Shown here one piece after another: positions 8,846 to 16,669 of a stretch of 64,000 nt of DNA. The notes beneath the pieces were generated by a model. It was not told the origin of the DNA and made no database searches. It saw only the letters and a list, made by a program, of their open reading frames with translations. The position numbers were made by a program, and so were the translations under genes. Every line of letters begins with the position of its first letter. The first letter of the stretch is position 1. The stretch spans positions 1,116,001-1,180,000 of the forward strand of contig NZ_JAZDRL010000002.1 of the NCBI RefSeq assembly GCF_047501465.1, given 5' to 3'. Source of the stretch: Pseudochelatococcus sp047501465. GTDB taxonomy: Bacteria; Pseudomonadota; Alphaproteobacteria; Rhizobiales; Beijerinckiaceae.

Positions 8846-10494
8846 GTGGCGGCACTCTCACGGTTAAGCCATTCGCGCAGAATGGAGGCGGCTCTTTCTT
8901 CATCCAGCGCAATCACCTGTTCCAGGCGTTTTTGCGCTGTGTGCTCAATCTTGCCGGTGATATCGGCAATCAGATTAGGCTCTTCATCGCTGCTTACTCC
9001 CAGTGCTGCAAAGTCAGATGTCAGTAGAGCTTCGGTTGCAGGCCCGCTATCTTCAAGGGCCAGTATGGTTTCAGCAGGGGTCTCCTCTTCAGGACGCACC
9101 AGGATAGCATTCACAGCAGGGCGAAGGCCGAACCAGATCAGCAGTAAGGATACAACAAGGATTGTTGTTGCGTTGATGACATTGCCCATCTGGCGCAGCA
9201 ACAGCTCTGTGATGGACAGTGGGGGGATTGGCTCAAGATGACGTCCATCTTCGGGGAAGTCGACGGCAAGAACCTTGATGCTATCACCGCGACTTTCTGA
9301 ATAACCAGCAGCAGAACGGGTCAATTCCTCGATCTCGGCTACCTGCTTGTTAATAGCCTCTTCGGTGGCATCCTGGCCGATCAGTTGCTTGATACGGGCA
9401 CGGTTGATCAAAACAGCGACAGACATGTTTTCGACAGAAAACCCATCACGCACTGTCTGCACGGTCTTGGTCGAGATCTCGTAGTTGGTGATGTCCTCGC
9501 GCCGGTTTGATTCCGTGCTGGCGGTATCACCTCCGGTTGCGTTCGGCCCTTCCTGAGGGATGTTCTGCTGAACAGTTGTCGGTGTTTGCTGGTTGGTGTT
9601 TTGCGAATTTTCGCTTTCACGCACAGCACGCGTGGACCGTTCAACACGCGATTCAGGATCGTAGATGGTTTCCTGAGTGCTCGATTTGTCCGTGTTCAGA
9701 CGTACCGCAATGCTGACTTCAAAGTTATCGATTCCCAGGAATGGCGTAAGCGAGCGCCGGACATTTTCCTGCAGGTCGCGTGAGATTACCTTTTCCATTG
9801 CATTAGCTTGACCAGTCACAATACCAGTCCGGCTATCGCCAGCTGCAAGCAGAACACCTTCTGTATTGAGCACGGAAACGCGATCAACAGTCATGCCAGG
9901 GATTGCAGATGCAACAAGGTTGCGGATCGCTTGTGCCGAGCTTGTATCATCTGCTGGTTCGGTGCGGATCACAACTGATGCTGAAGCCGGCTGCTGGTCA
10001 CGACGAAAAGACCCGCGATCTGGCAGCACAATGTGAACGCGCGCGGCCTTTACGCCTTTGATTGATTGTACAGTGCGGGCAATCTCGCCTTCAAGCGCGC
10101 GTACCCGTGTCACTTCCTGCATAAAGGAGGTGAGACCAAGAGAGCCAAGATCGTTGAAAAGCTCATATCCTGAGCTTGCGCTCTGAGGCAGCCCCTTACC
10201 GGCAAGCAACATACGGGCGGTTGCTGTGTTGCCATGGCTGACGAAAACGCTCGTGCCGTCAGCGCTGACATCGAAAGCAATATCGCCGTCGCGTAGTGCA
10301 GCGCCAATACGCGATACGTCATCGCGGCTCAGGCCAGTGTACAACACTTCCATTTCGGGGCGGCTGAGATAATAAGCACCCAGACCTACAGCAAAGAAGA
10401 CTGTCAACCCTACAACGGCAAGCGCCGCAAGGCGACGCGCCCCCAGGTCTCTAATGTTGCCCCAAAGCTTTTCAGCGTGCTCACGTCCGGTCAT
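8842..10494 (-). CDS. fliF: flagellar MS-ring protein FliF
   Basis: A 550-residue inner-membrane ring protein. The first membrane helix is at about 18-42 (LAALAVVGLTVFFAVGLGAY). The YscJ/FliF domain follows (MEVLYTGLSRDDVSRIGAAL, then ALEGEIARTVQSIKGVKAAR). A low-complexity Asn/Gln/Thr loop lies near 290-325, the second helix near 435-460 (VINATTILVVSLLLIWFGLR), and a cytoplasmic tail with EQVIALDEERAASILREWL where FliG docks. FliF is the base on which the rotor and export gate assemble. The ATG at 10494 is preferred to a TTG two codons earlier. It is the first gene of the leftward operon, and a CtrA-type site lies about 46 bases upstream, so this promoter probably sets the timing of the whole cluster. 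Confidence 0.93.
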   Translation of the reverse strand: MTGREHAEKLWGNIRDLGARRLAALAVVGLTVFFAVGLGAYYLSRPEMEVLYTGLSRDDVSRIGAALRDGDIAFDVSADGTSVFVSHGNTATARMLLAGKGLPQSASSGYELFNDLGSLGLTSFMQEVTRVRALEGEIARTVQSIKGVKAARVHIVLPDRGSFRRDQQPASASVVIRTEPADDTSSAQAIRNLVASAIPGMTVDRVSVLNTEGVLLAAGDSRTGIVTGQANAMEKVISRDLQENVRRSLTPFLGIDNFEVSIAVRLNTDKSSTQETIYDPESRVERSTRAVRESENSQNTNQQTPTTVQQNIPQEGPNATGGDTASTESNRREDITNYEISTKTVQTVRDGFSVENMSVAVLINRARIKQLIGQDATEEAINKQVAEIEELTRSAAGYSESRGDSIKVLAVDFPEDGRHLEPIPPLSITELLLRQMGNVINATTILVVSLLLIWFGLRPAVNAILVRPEEETPAETILALEDSGPATEALLTSDFAALGVSSDEEPNLIADITGKIEHTAQKRLEQVIALDEERAASILREWLNRESAAT

Positions 10495-10539
10495 TAGCAA
10501 CCCATACTGACAATATGCATGAACTCAGGAAACGCGATG

Positions 10540-10554
10540 TTAACCATTGGTTAA
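10540..10554. promoter_or_regulatory. CtrA-type binding site upstream of fliF
   Basis: The sequence reads TTAACCATTGGTTAA, an exact TTAA-N7-TTAA motif and also a perfect palindrome. TTAA-N7-TTAA is the known recognition sequence of the response regulator CtrA in Caulobacter and Rhizobiales, where early flagellar operons such as fliF are CtrA targets. It lies 46 bases upstream of the fliF ATG. The divergent TPR gene starts about 370 bases away on the other side, so fliF is the likely target. Binding itself is inferred. Confidence 0.7.
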
Positions 10555-10924
10555 CCAAAACCTTGTTTAGTGGAACGCTACGTGACCATGCGGCATGGCC
10601 CTGTTCAGCAATCTGCCACGACAATCTTGTCTGGGGATTGCATCTTTGCATTTTGTTCCCCGTGACTTGACTTTATTTGTGAGCATGATCCGCTGCATTC
10701 CCAGTGATTCCATTTAAGCGGAAAAATTTCCTTAACGATGGTTTTTACGGAGGGGTTTTTCACAGGTGAATTTTTGCTGGGCCATTGAAATCAAAATAAA
10801 ATCACCCAGTTTCAGGCGCCTGACAATGAGGAAATTAATTTGTTTCTAAGGGGTGGCGCGAGTTGTGGTGGGCAGCTTTTATTTTGAGGGTGCCAAGGTG
10901 GTACCAAATGGTTATCATCAGCCT
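10555..10924. other. intergenic region between fliF and the TPR gene
   Basis: No convincing gene or RNA is seen here. An open frame runs in from a GTG at 10853 in the same frame as the TPR protein, but the residues it adds look unlike a signal peptide or domain, and no ribosome-binding site suits it. Confidence 0.4.
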
Positions 10925-11596
10925 ATGAACAGGCAGCGCTTTCTTTTTCAACAATACGGCAGGGTTAAACGTGCCATATCTGGCGTGGCGGATGCCGTTT
11001 GTCGGCATTCCGGTGTGCGTGTAATTGCGATTGTTCTTCCATCTTCTTTGGCAATTGTTTCGATGGTTGCTTCCAGTTCGGCGATGGCTAGTTCCACTCT
11101 GCTAAAGCAGGCTGATGGTGCATCTTTAGGCAAGCTTTATGAACGCCTTGGTGAGGCAAAGAGCGACGAGGAGGCTCGACAAATCGAGGCGGCAATAGCA
11201 CGAAATTGGCTACGCTCTGGCAGTGCTACAGCCGATCTTTTGTTTACGCGTGCTTATGTCGCGTTGGGCATTGATGATCCTGCGTTGGCAGTGGAGTTGC
11301 TCGACAGAGTCATTGCCTTAACGCCAGATTGGGCTGAAGCTTACGCGCGGCGAGGGGAGATTCTGGCAGCGCTTGGTGATCATGACAGGGCGGTTGCGGA
11401 TTTTAACCAGGTGCTTATTCGTGATGATCGTCACTATCTCGTATTGCAAGCGCTTGCCAGGGTATTTGCGCAGGCGGGGGCAAAACGGGGCGCTTTGACG
11501 CTCTATGAGCGCGCGCTAGCTATCAATCCCCGTCTGGAAGGGGGCGGGAAAGCGCTTGAGAAGCTGCGCCTGGCTGTAGATGGGCAACCTCTTTGA
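10925..11596 (+). CDS. exported tetratricopeptide-repeat protein
   Basis: A 223-residue protein from the ATG at 10925 (a GTG at 10853 would add 24 residues). An N-terminal hydrophobic stretch (VRVIAIVLPSSLAIVSMVAS) ending in an AMA-like cleavage site suggests export to the periplasm. The C-terminal half has at least three TPR units: LFTRAYVALGIDDPALAVEL, then AEAYARRGEILAALGDHDRA and a third with RVFAQAGAKRGALTLYERAL. TPR units serve protein-protein contacts, so no reaction can be assigned. It is divergent from the flagellar operon. Similar small TPR proteins are common in Rhizobiales and remain uncharacterised. Start choice is uncertain. Confidence 0.7.
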   Translation: MNRQRFLFQQYGRVKRAISGVADAVCRHSGVRVIAIVLPSSLAIVSMVASSSAMASSTLLKQADGASLGKLYERLGEAKSDEEARQIEAAIARNWLRSGSATADLLFTRAYVALGIDDPALAVELLDRVIALTPDWAEAYARRGEILAALGDHDRAVADFNQVLIRDDRHYLVLQALARVFAQAGAKRGALTLYERALAINPRLEGGGKALEKLRLAVDGQPL

Positions 11597-11835
11597 GGAA
11601 TGCGAGGTGCATAGTTTTAAGTGCATTGTTCGTGAGGGTACTAAAAAGATCGCGTAAAGCCGTTACAAATATATCTTTCGTTGAATGTGAGGGATTAAGG
11701 AAGGAAGATCAAAGTATAATCTTATGGCCTCTTCAAAACCATATTTCAAATGCAGATAGATGTTTTTTTACCAACAACCTTACCGCCGCGATAGTATACC
11801 GCGACGGGAAAAGGTATGTAAATGAATTAGAAAGT

Positions 11836-12024
11836 CTAGTTAATCTTCCTGTTCGCCCTATCGCGTTGAATTCGCGTAATCTCGTCTTTTAACTGAAGTT
11901 TTCGGCGCTTGAGCTCTGAAACTTCTTCGCTGCTCGTGGCTGGGCTTGCGAGATACGATTTGATTTCGCGTTCAATGGCCTCGTGACGACGTTCCAATTC
12001 GACGAGGTGACCTTCAATGGACAT
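11836..12024 (-). CDS. DUF465 small coiled-coil protein
   Basis: A 62-residue protein, MSIEGHLVELERRHEAIERE and onward, ending in the family signature ELKRRKLQLKDEITRIQ. It is helical and charged throughout, as in the DUF465 (YdcH) family, whose function is unknown. A second DUF465 gene lies divergently about 270 bases away, an arrangement I also associate with other Rhizobiales. The spacer between the two presumably holds both promoters. About 240 bases between the TPR gene and this gene hold no supported gene. Confidence 0.82.
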   Translation of the reverse strand: MSIEGHLVELERRHEAIEREIKSYLASPATSSEEVSELKRRKLQLKDEITRIQRDRANRKIN

Positions 12025-12297
12025 CCATTAACCTCCATGTCGATGTGCGACTTCATTAGTTTGACATAAAACAATAGAAGGTCAAACGCCATTCTGCTGC
12101 TGAGAGCGGAAAAATTGTCGCCTGTCCAAATAACCTTTGTCACACAAACTGTTATTACTGCCAGACATGTCGTTTTTTGCCATTAAGTTGACACAAGCAG
12201 ATGTTTTTGTGGTTTAGATTAAGAGAGGGCTTGCAGGCAAGCTTTCTACCTCGCATACTAGTCTATAGTGTAATTTCCGGGCAGTGCCGGAGTGGTG

Positions 12298-12516
12298 ATG
12301 GCATTCGATCTGGATACTGAAGAACACTTAATGTTGATTGCAGAGCTTGAGCGTATGCGCTCGGAGCATCGCGATCTGGACGCGCAAATTTCCGCGTTAG
12401 AGGCTGAGGGCGGCATGCTTCAGCTGCAAGTTCAGCGCCTGAAAAAACGCAAGCTTTTCCTCAAGGATCGTATCGCGCACCTTGATGACCAAATTACTCC
12501 CGATATCATCGCCTGA
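12298..12516 (+). CDS. DUF465 small coiled-coil protein
   Basis: A 72-residue helical protein beginning MAFDLDTEEHLMLIAELERM and containing LQVQRLKKRKLFLKDRIAHL, the same KRRKLxLKDxI signature as the divergent DUF465 gene. The ATG at 12298 is preferred to the GTG codons at 12292 and 12295 because GGAG sits five bases before it. The DUF465 family has no known function. The two copies differ enough not to be a recent duplication. Confidence 0.82.
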   Translation: MAFDLDTEEHLMLIAELERMRSEHRDLDAQISALEAEGGMLQLQVQRLKKRKLFLKDRIAHLDDQITPDIIA

Positions 12517-12540
12517 TTGAAGCGTTTCTGTAAGATATGG

Positions 12541-12571
12541 GCAATGCGCTGACAAAAGCATTGCGCATTGC
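12541..12571. terminator. hairpin after the DUF465 gene
   Basis: Arms GCAATGCGC and GCGCATTGC form a perfect 9-bp stem with a 13-base loop, 25 bases after the stop codon. No T-run follows, so it may be a Rho-assisted terminator or an RNA-stabilising hairpin. Confidence 0.4.
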
Positions 12572-12761
12572 AAACGATGTGATAGGAGCGCTTCCTTCGT
12601 GAAGAAGCAGCAAAGTGTTAGTGCGCACTTTTCCAGTCAAGATATTTGAATTATCGGATGTTGTGTAGCCAGCTCAAATTTTATAGTTTCTGCAAATTGC
12701 TAATATGCTGGTCGCACTATGTGAATTTCTTTAACCGCCCGTGCTTCTAATGGGAGTTTCC

Positions 12762-13445
12762 ATGGCGTTAATTGATGGACCACGATTGCCAGCGCGTTCG
12801 GGCAAGACCCGGCAGTTGGTTGTTTTCTTGCATGGGTATGGCGCGAACGGTGATGATCTGATCAGCATCGGGCGTGAATGGCAGTATTGGCTTCCCGATA
12901 CCGCCTTCGTTGCGCCGCATGCGCCAGAAATCTGCCCGGCATCTGGCTTGGGACGACAATGGTTTGCGCTAACCTTTCGGGATCCGGGTGAGCGTTGGCG
13001 TGGCGTGAACCATGCTATGCCTGCACTCAATGACTTTCTTGATGCTGAATTAGCGCGTCATGATTTGGGGGCAGACCGTCTGGCACTGGTTGGATTTAGT
13101 CAGGGCACGATGATGGCGTTGCACGTTGGGCTTAGGCGCAAGACGGTGCCTGCGGCCATCTTGGGCTACTCGGGCATTCTGGTTTCTCCACCTGCTGGCG
13201 TGGCAGATCCATCTCCGCGTGCTCCCGAAGCTGCTGCTCCGCCGATTCTCTTGGTGCACGGGGAGGCAGATGAAGTGATTCCAGTCGAAGGCATGTTCAT
13301 GACTGCAGATCAGCTGGCTAAGGATGGGATAGCCTCGCAGTGGCATCTCTCGCCGCGCATCGGGCATGGAATTGATGGTGGTGGCTTGCGTCACGGCGGC
13401 TTGTTTCTGGCCTCATCATTCGGAATGCCTTATCCGATTGAATAA
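12762..13445 (+). CDS. phospholipase/carboxylesterase family hydrolase
   Basis: A 227-residue cytoplasmic alpha/beta hydrolase. It has the oxyanion loop LVVFLHGYGANGDDLISI, the Ser nucleophile in LVGFSQGTMM, the Asp in LLVHGEADEVIPV and the His in SPRIGHGIDGGG. This is the layout of the small carboxylesterase/acyl-protein thioesterase group, which cleaves short esters or thioesters. The ATG at 12762 is chosen because GGGAG lies six bases before it; an earlier GTG in frame has no such site. It stands alone and is followed by a strong hairpin shared with the convergent ATPase-inhibitor gene. Confidence 0.85.
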   Translation: MALIDGPRLPARSGKTRQLVVFLHGYGANGDDLISIGREWQYWLPDTAFVAPHAPEICPASGLGRQWFALTFRDPGERWRGVNHAMPALNDFLDAELARHDLGADRLALVGFSQGTMMALHVGLRRKTVPAAILGYSGILVSPPAGVADPSPRAPEAAAPPILLVHGEADEVIPVEGMFMTADQLAKDGIASQWHLSPRIGHGIDGGGLRHGGLFLASSFGMPYPIE

Positions 13446-13501
13446 TGGGCACTGATTATGTGCGAGATCGCCTGCGATAAGTAGCGACACACAGATAGAA
13501 A

Positions 13502-13533
13502 AACGCCGCGCATTAATTAAAATGCACGGCGTT
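13502..13533. terminator. bidirectional terminator hairpin
   Basis: Arms AACGCCGCGCATT and AATGCACGGCGTT pair with one mismatch around a short AT-rich loop. The hairpin lies between the convergent carboxylesterase and ATPase-inhibitor genes and has A-rich and T-rich flanks, so it can serve both strands. Confidence 0.7.
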
Positions 13534-13567
13534 CTAGCTCTTTAATGATGAACGTAATCACTAAGGA

Positions 13568-13891
13568 TCAGGTGCCGCTGCGCACCTCAGCATGGGCGCG
13601 GACGAGCAGGGCTTCCATTTCGCGACGGATCTGATGATCGGATTGATCAATGCCTGCTTGATCGAAGTCCTGACGAATCTTGCGAAATACGTCCTCATCG
13701 CCAGGCTCTTCGAAGTCTGATAGCACAACTGAACGTGCGTATTCATCAGCTTCAGCCGCCGTCTTGCCGAGTTTGTCTGCGGCCCAAAGACCAAGTAATT
13801 TATTGCGGCGAGCGAAAGCCTTGAAGCGCAGTTCCTCGTCGATAGCGAACTTGGCTTCTTCTGCCTTATGGCGATCATTAAAAGTCGTCAT
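13568..13891 (-). CDS. DUF1476 protein, F1-ATPase inhibitor zeta subunit-like
   Basis: A 107-residue protein beginning MTTFNDRHKAEEAKFAIDEE, with LRFKAFARRNKLLGLWAADK and AEADEYARSVVLSDFEEPGD. This matches DUF1476. In Paracoccus denitrificans that family is the zeta subunit, which inserts its N-terminus into the F1 part of ATP synthase and blocks ATP hydrolysis. The role here is inferred from the family. It lies upstream of and divergent from purC, as in other Rhizobiales. Confidence 0.88.
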   Translation of the reverse strand: MTTFNDRHKAEEAKFAIDEELRFKAFARRNKLLGLWAADKLGKTAAEADEYARSVVLSDFEEPGDEDVFRKIRQDFDQAGIDQSDHQIRREMEALLVRAHAEVRSGT

Positions 13892-14430
13892 CAGTCATGC
13901 TCCCGTGCCAACTGCACCCTTAAACGAATATAAAACCGATATAATGCGCTAGGCCACCTAAGGCTAGTGCCGATACCGTTTGCCCCGTTTCATCATTAGA
14001 TAATAATGGGGCAAAACTGCAGATCATTTAGCATAAAATACCATATGAAGCATTCTAGCCAAACGACAATAGTTGTTTTCTAAGCTTTCATCGTTAAAAT
14101 CTCACTGATAAAAAATTATGGTAGCCCTTCATTAAGAGCGCTTAATTAAGGGTAGAATCTTATTGTAATCAAGCTGGCGCTTGCCGCTAACCCTTAGACG
14201 ATATAATGATGCGGCTCGGATGCACTGGGTGCAAGGGGCTCGTCGCTAAATGCGTACGGGCTATCGTTGTGCTTTTGTATCCGATCAGATAAGTTGATGC
14301 ATGGGCGAGGTGATGTCTGTTCGACATCAGCAATCCTTGAACCGGTCCCTTACCCGATTCGAGCCGCGGATCGATAATTTTTCGGAGCCACGGCACCCAA
14401 ATGGATTTCCTCAAGACACGGTACACGCCG
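13892..14430. other. intergenic region upstream of purC
   Basis: No coding frame with family features is seen. It holds short AT-rich stretches (around 14030-14165) and must carry the promoters of purC and the divergent DUF1476 gene. I looked for a purine riboswitch and found no recognisable core. Confidence 0.4.
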
Positions 14431-15198
14431 ATGAATCGCCGCCGTCGTATTTACGAGGGAAAGGCAAAGGTCCTTTACGAAGGCCCGGAACCTGGAACCC
14501 TTATTCAACACTTCAAGGACGACGCGACCGCCTTCAATGCGAAAAAGCACGAGGTGATCGATGGCAAGGGAGTGCTCAATAATCGCATTTCCGAATACAT
14601 CTTCCAGAATCTCAATGACATCGGTGTGCCGACGCACTTTATCAAGCGTCTGAACATGCGCGAGCAGTTGATCCGCGAAGTCGAGATCATTCCGCTTGAA
14701 GTTGTGGTGCGGAACGTTGCTGCTGGCTCACTGGCCACCCGGCTTGGGATTGAAGAAGGCACGCAGCTGCCGCGTTCAATCATTGAGTTCTATTATAAAA
14801 ATGACGCGCTCAACGACCCGATGGTGTCGGAAGAGCATATCACGGCATTTGGCTGGGCCAATCCGCAGGAGATCGATGACATTATGGCGCTCGCCATTCG
14901 TGTCAATGACTTCCTTTCCGGGCTGTTTCTCGGCATTGGCATCCGGCTGGTCGACTTCAAAATGGAGACGGGCAGGTTATGGGAAGGCGAGATGATGCGC
15001 ATCGTCGTTGCCGACGAAATCTCTCCCGATTCATGCCGGCTGTGGGATGTGAAGTCTTCTGACAAGCTCGATAAAGATCGTTTCCGCCGCGATATGGGTG
15101 GACTTGTCGAAGCTTATTCGGAAGTAGCGCGGCGTCTGGGTATTCTAGGCGAAAGCGACAACCCGGTACTAAGCGACACTCCGCGCATCGTCGAATAG
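14431..15198 (+). CDS. purC: phosphoribosylaminoimidazole-succinocarboxamide synthase
   Basis: A 255-residue SAICAR synthetase, the ATP-dependent step joining aspartate to CAIR in purine synthesis. Visible signatures are RRRIYEGKAKVLYEGPEPGT at the start, HEVIDGKGVLNNRISEYIF, IIPLEVVVRNVAAGSLATRL and LVDFKMETGRLWEGEMM followed by VVADEISPDSCRLWD. Rhizobial PurC proteins begin MNRRRRIYEGKAK, so the ATG at 14431 is chosen over the one 10 codons earlier, although neither has a clear ribosome-binding site. It is the first gene of the purC-purS-purQ-purL block. Its TAG stop is formed by the first bases of a dispersed repeat. Confidence 0.95.
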   Translation: MNRRRRIYEGKAKVLYEGPEPGTLIQHFKDDATAFNAKKHEVIDGKGVLNNRISEYIFQNLNDIGVPTHFIKRLNMREQLIREVEIIPLEVVVRNVAAGSLATRLGIEEGTQLPRSIIEFYYKNDALNDPMVSEEHITAFGWANPQEIDDIMALAIRVNDFLSGLFLGIGIRLVDFKMETGRLWEGEMMRIVVADEISPDSCRLWDVKSSDKLDKDRFRRDMGGLVEAYSEVARRLGILGESDNPVLSDTPRIVE

Positions 15199-15434
15199 GA
15201 TGTGTTGATCCTCGCATTATGGTGGCCTGCAAATGGCACCTTTCTGTACTTCCGGTGCTCACGTACTTATGTAAGCTGCGCGCCGGCTCTCGAAAGGCGC
15301 CATGCATCAAACGCAAAAGTGGCACCACTTTTGGGGGTATTTTGATGCATTTATAGTGGGAATGAGCGTCTATAAGATGCTCATTCTGCGGCTCGCGTTG
15401 ACGCGAACCTCAACGCATCTTGCGGCCCTTTTTC
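15199..15434 (+). repeat. dispersed intergenic repeat, copy A (split)
   Basis: The first segment, 15199-15300, contains GCATTATGGTGGCCTGCAA, then TTCCGGTGCTCACGTAC and a CCGGCTCTCG stretch. The closing segment, 15391-15434, has ACGCGAACCTCAACGCATC. The same order of motifs recurs near 23.1, 26.7, 30.2 and 63.3 kb. In this copy a palindromic insert of about 90 bases separates the two segments. It starts directly at the purC stop. Confidence 0.8.
15302..15350. repeat. nested palindrome inside repeat copy A
   Basis: Outer arms ATGCATCAA (15302-15310) and TTGATGCAT (15342-15350) enclose inner arms CAAAAGTGG (15314-15322) and CCACTTTTG (15325-15333) with a two-base loop. All arms are perfect. It can form a long hairpin and resembles the hairpins at 31.5 and 40.8 kb. 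Confidence 0.75.
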
Positions 15435-15629
15435 TGCGCTGTTCTGAAGAGATAGGGCATGGCAGGTTCGTTTGATCATGCATTTCGTGAAGGTGAGACC
15501 GATGCATAATGATTGCGGATGGCGTCAATTTTAATTACAGCGGGGGCTTGTGGCCCCCGTTTGTGTTTCTATCTGACATTCAGTATGGCCCAGACGGCCG
15601 CCAGCTTTTTGCGACAGGGAGTATCCGGC

Positions 15630-15893
15630 GTGACGAAGCCAAACGTAACGAAAGCCCGTGTGACTGTTACTCTCAAGAATGGTGTGCTTGATCCGCAGGG
15701 TAAGGCCATTGAAGGGGCATTGGCATCTCTTGGCGTTGCTGGCGTCGCGGGTGTGCGTCAGGGCAAGGTGTTCGATATCGATCTCTCTGAGCGCGATGGC
15801 GAGCGGGCGAAGGCGCTGCTGGGCGAGGCATGCGAGAAGCTGCTGGCCAATACCGTGATCGAGAATTACCGGATTGAGCTGGTGGAGGCCTGA
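15630..15893 (+). CDS. purS: FGAM synthase subunit PurS
   Basis: An 87-residue small subunit of the three-part formylglycinamidine synthase (PurS-PurQ-PurL). It carries KARVTVTLKNGVLDPQGKAI, VRQGKVFDIDLSE and ANTVIENYRIELVEA. PurS bridges PurQ and PurL and channels ammonia. The GTG at 15630 is chosen because GGGAG ends eight bases before it and the protein then has the family length. An open frame reaches back to 15513, but its extra residues are not PurS-like. purQ follows after one base. Confidence 0.9.
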   Translation: MTKPNVTKARVTVTLKNGVLDPQGKAIEGALASLGVAGVAGVRQGKVFDIDLSERDGERAKALLGEACEKLLANTVIENYRIELVEA

Positions 15894-15894
15894 T

Positions 15895-16578
15895 ATGAAG
15901 GCTGCTGTCATAGTTTTTCCTGGCTCCAACCGCGATGGTGATGTTGCCCGTGCGTTGATGCAGGCGGGTGCGAGCGTCTCCAAAATATGGCATGCGGACC
16001 ATGCATTGCCCGCGGGCACGGACCTTGTCGTTGTTCCCGGTGGATTTTCGTATGGCGATTATCTGCGCTGTGGCGCTATTGCCGCGCGTGCGCCGGTGAT
16101 GGAGGCCGTGCAGACACATGCGGAGGCGGGCGGCTTGGTGCTTGGCATTTGCAATGGATTTCAGATCCTGTGTGAAACGGGCCTGCTGCCTGGCGTGCTG
16201 ATGCGGAATGCCGGTCTCAATTTCATCTGTCGTCGCCAGCATTTGCGTGTTGAGCGCAATGATACTGCTTTCACGCGTTGCTATGCGCAAGGGCAGGCCA
16301 TTGATGTCGCTATCGCTCATGGCGAAGGTAATTATGTAGCTGATGCCGAGACCTTGGCACGCCTTGAAGGCGAGGGCCGGGTGGCTTTCCGCTATGCTGA
16401 TGCAGCGGGTGTTGTCACGCCAGCGGCGAACCCGAATGGCTCGCTCAATAACATCGCCGGGATTTATTCGGACAAGCTCAACGTGCTTGGGCTAATGCCG
16501 CATCCGGAAAATTTGATTGATGATCTTGTCGGCGGGACGGACGGGCGCGGCTTGTTCGAGAGCCTTCTGGCTGCCTGA
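15895..16578 (+). CDS. purQ: FGAM synthase glutaminase subunit PurQ
   Basis: A 227-residue class I glutamine amidotransferase that supplies ammonia to PurL. The N-terminus is MKAAVIVFPGSNRDGDVARA. The catalytic Cys is in LVLGICNGFQIL (about residue 86), and the His-Glu pair is in GLMPHPENL near the end. VPGGFSYGDYLRCGAIAA is the usual loop. The ATG lies one base after the purS stop, so an upstream in-frame ATG at 15874 is not used. It belongs to the purSQL operon, with about 90 bases before purL. Confidence 0.95.
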   Translation: MKAAVIVFPGSNRDGDVARALMQAGASVSKIWHADHALPAGTDLVVVPGGFSYGDYLRCGAIAARAPVMEAVQTHAEAGGLVLGICNGFQILCETGLLPGVLMRNAGLNFICRRQHLRVERNDTAFTRCYAQGQAIDVAIAHGEGNYVADAETLARLEGEGRVAFRYADAAGVVTPAANPNGSLNNIAGIYSDKLNVLGLMPHPENLIDDLVGGTDGRGLFESLLAA

Positions 16579-16669
16579 TGGCATTCTGATGCTTGGATTC
16601 TAATCGAGAAATCAGGCGTAACCTTTTGCATAGCCGTGACTATTGCGGCGTCAATCTGTGAGCTATCCG

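Noticed and set aside
11593..11892. Open frame of 99 codons after the TPR gene
   Set aside because: TTG start without a ribosome-binding site, odd composition, and its end overlaps the well-supported DUF465 gene on the other strand.
13892..14430. Purine riboswitch before purC
   Set aside because: No conserved purine-aptamer junction sequence was recognised.
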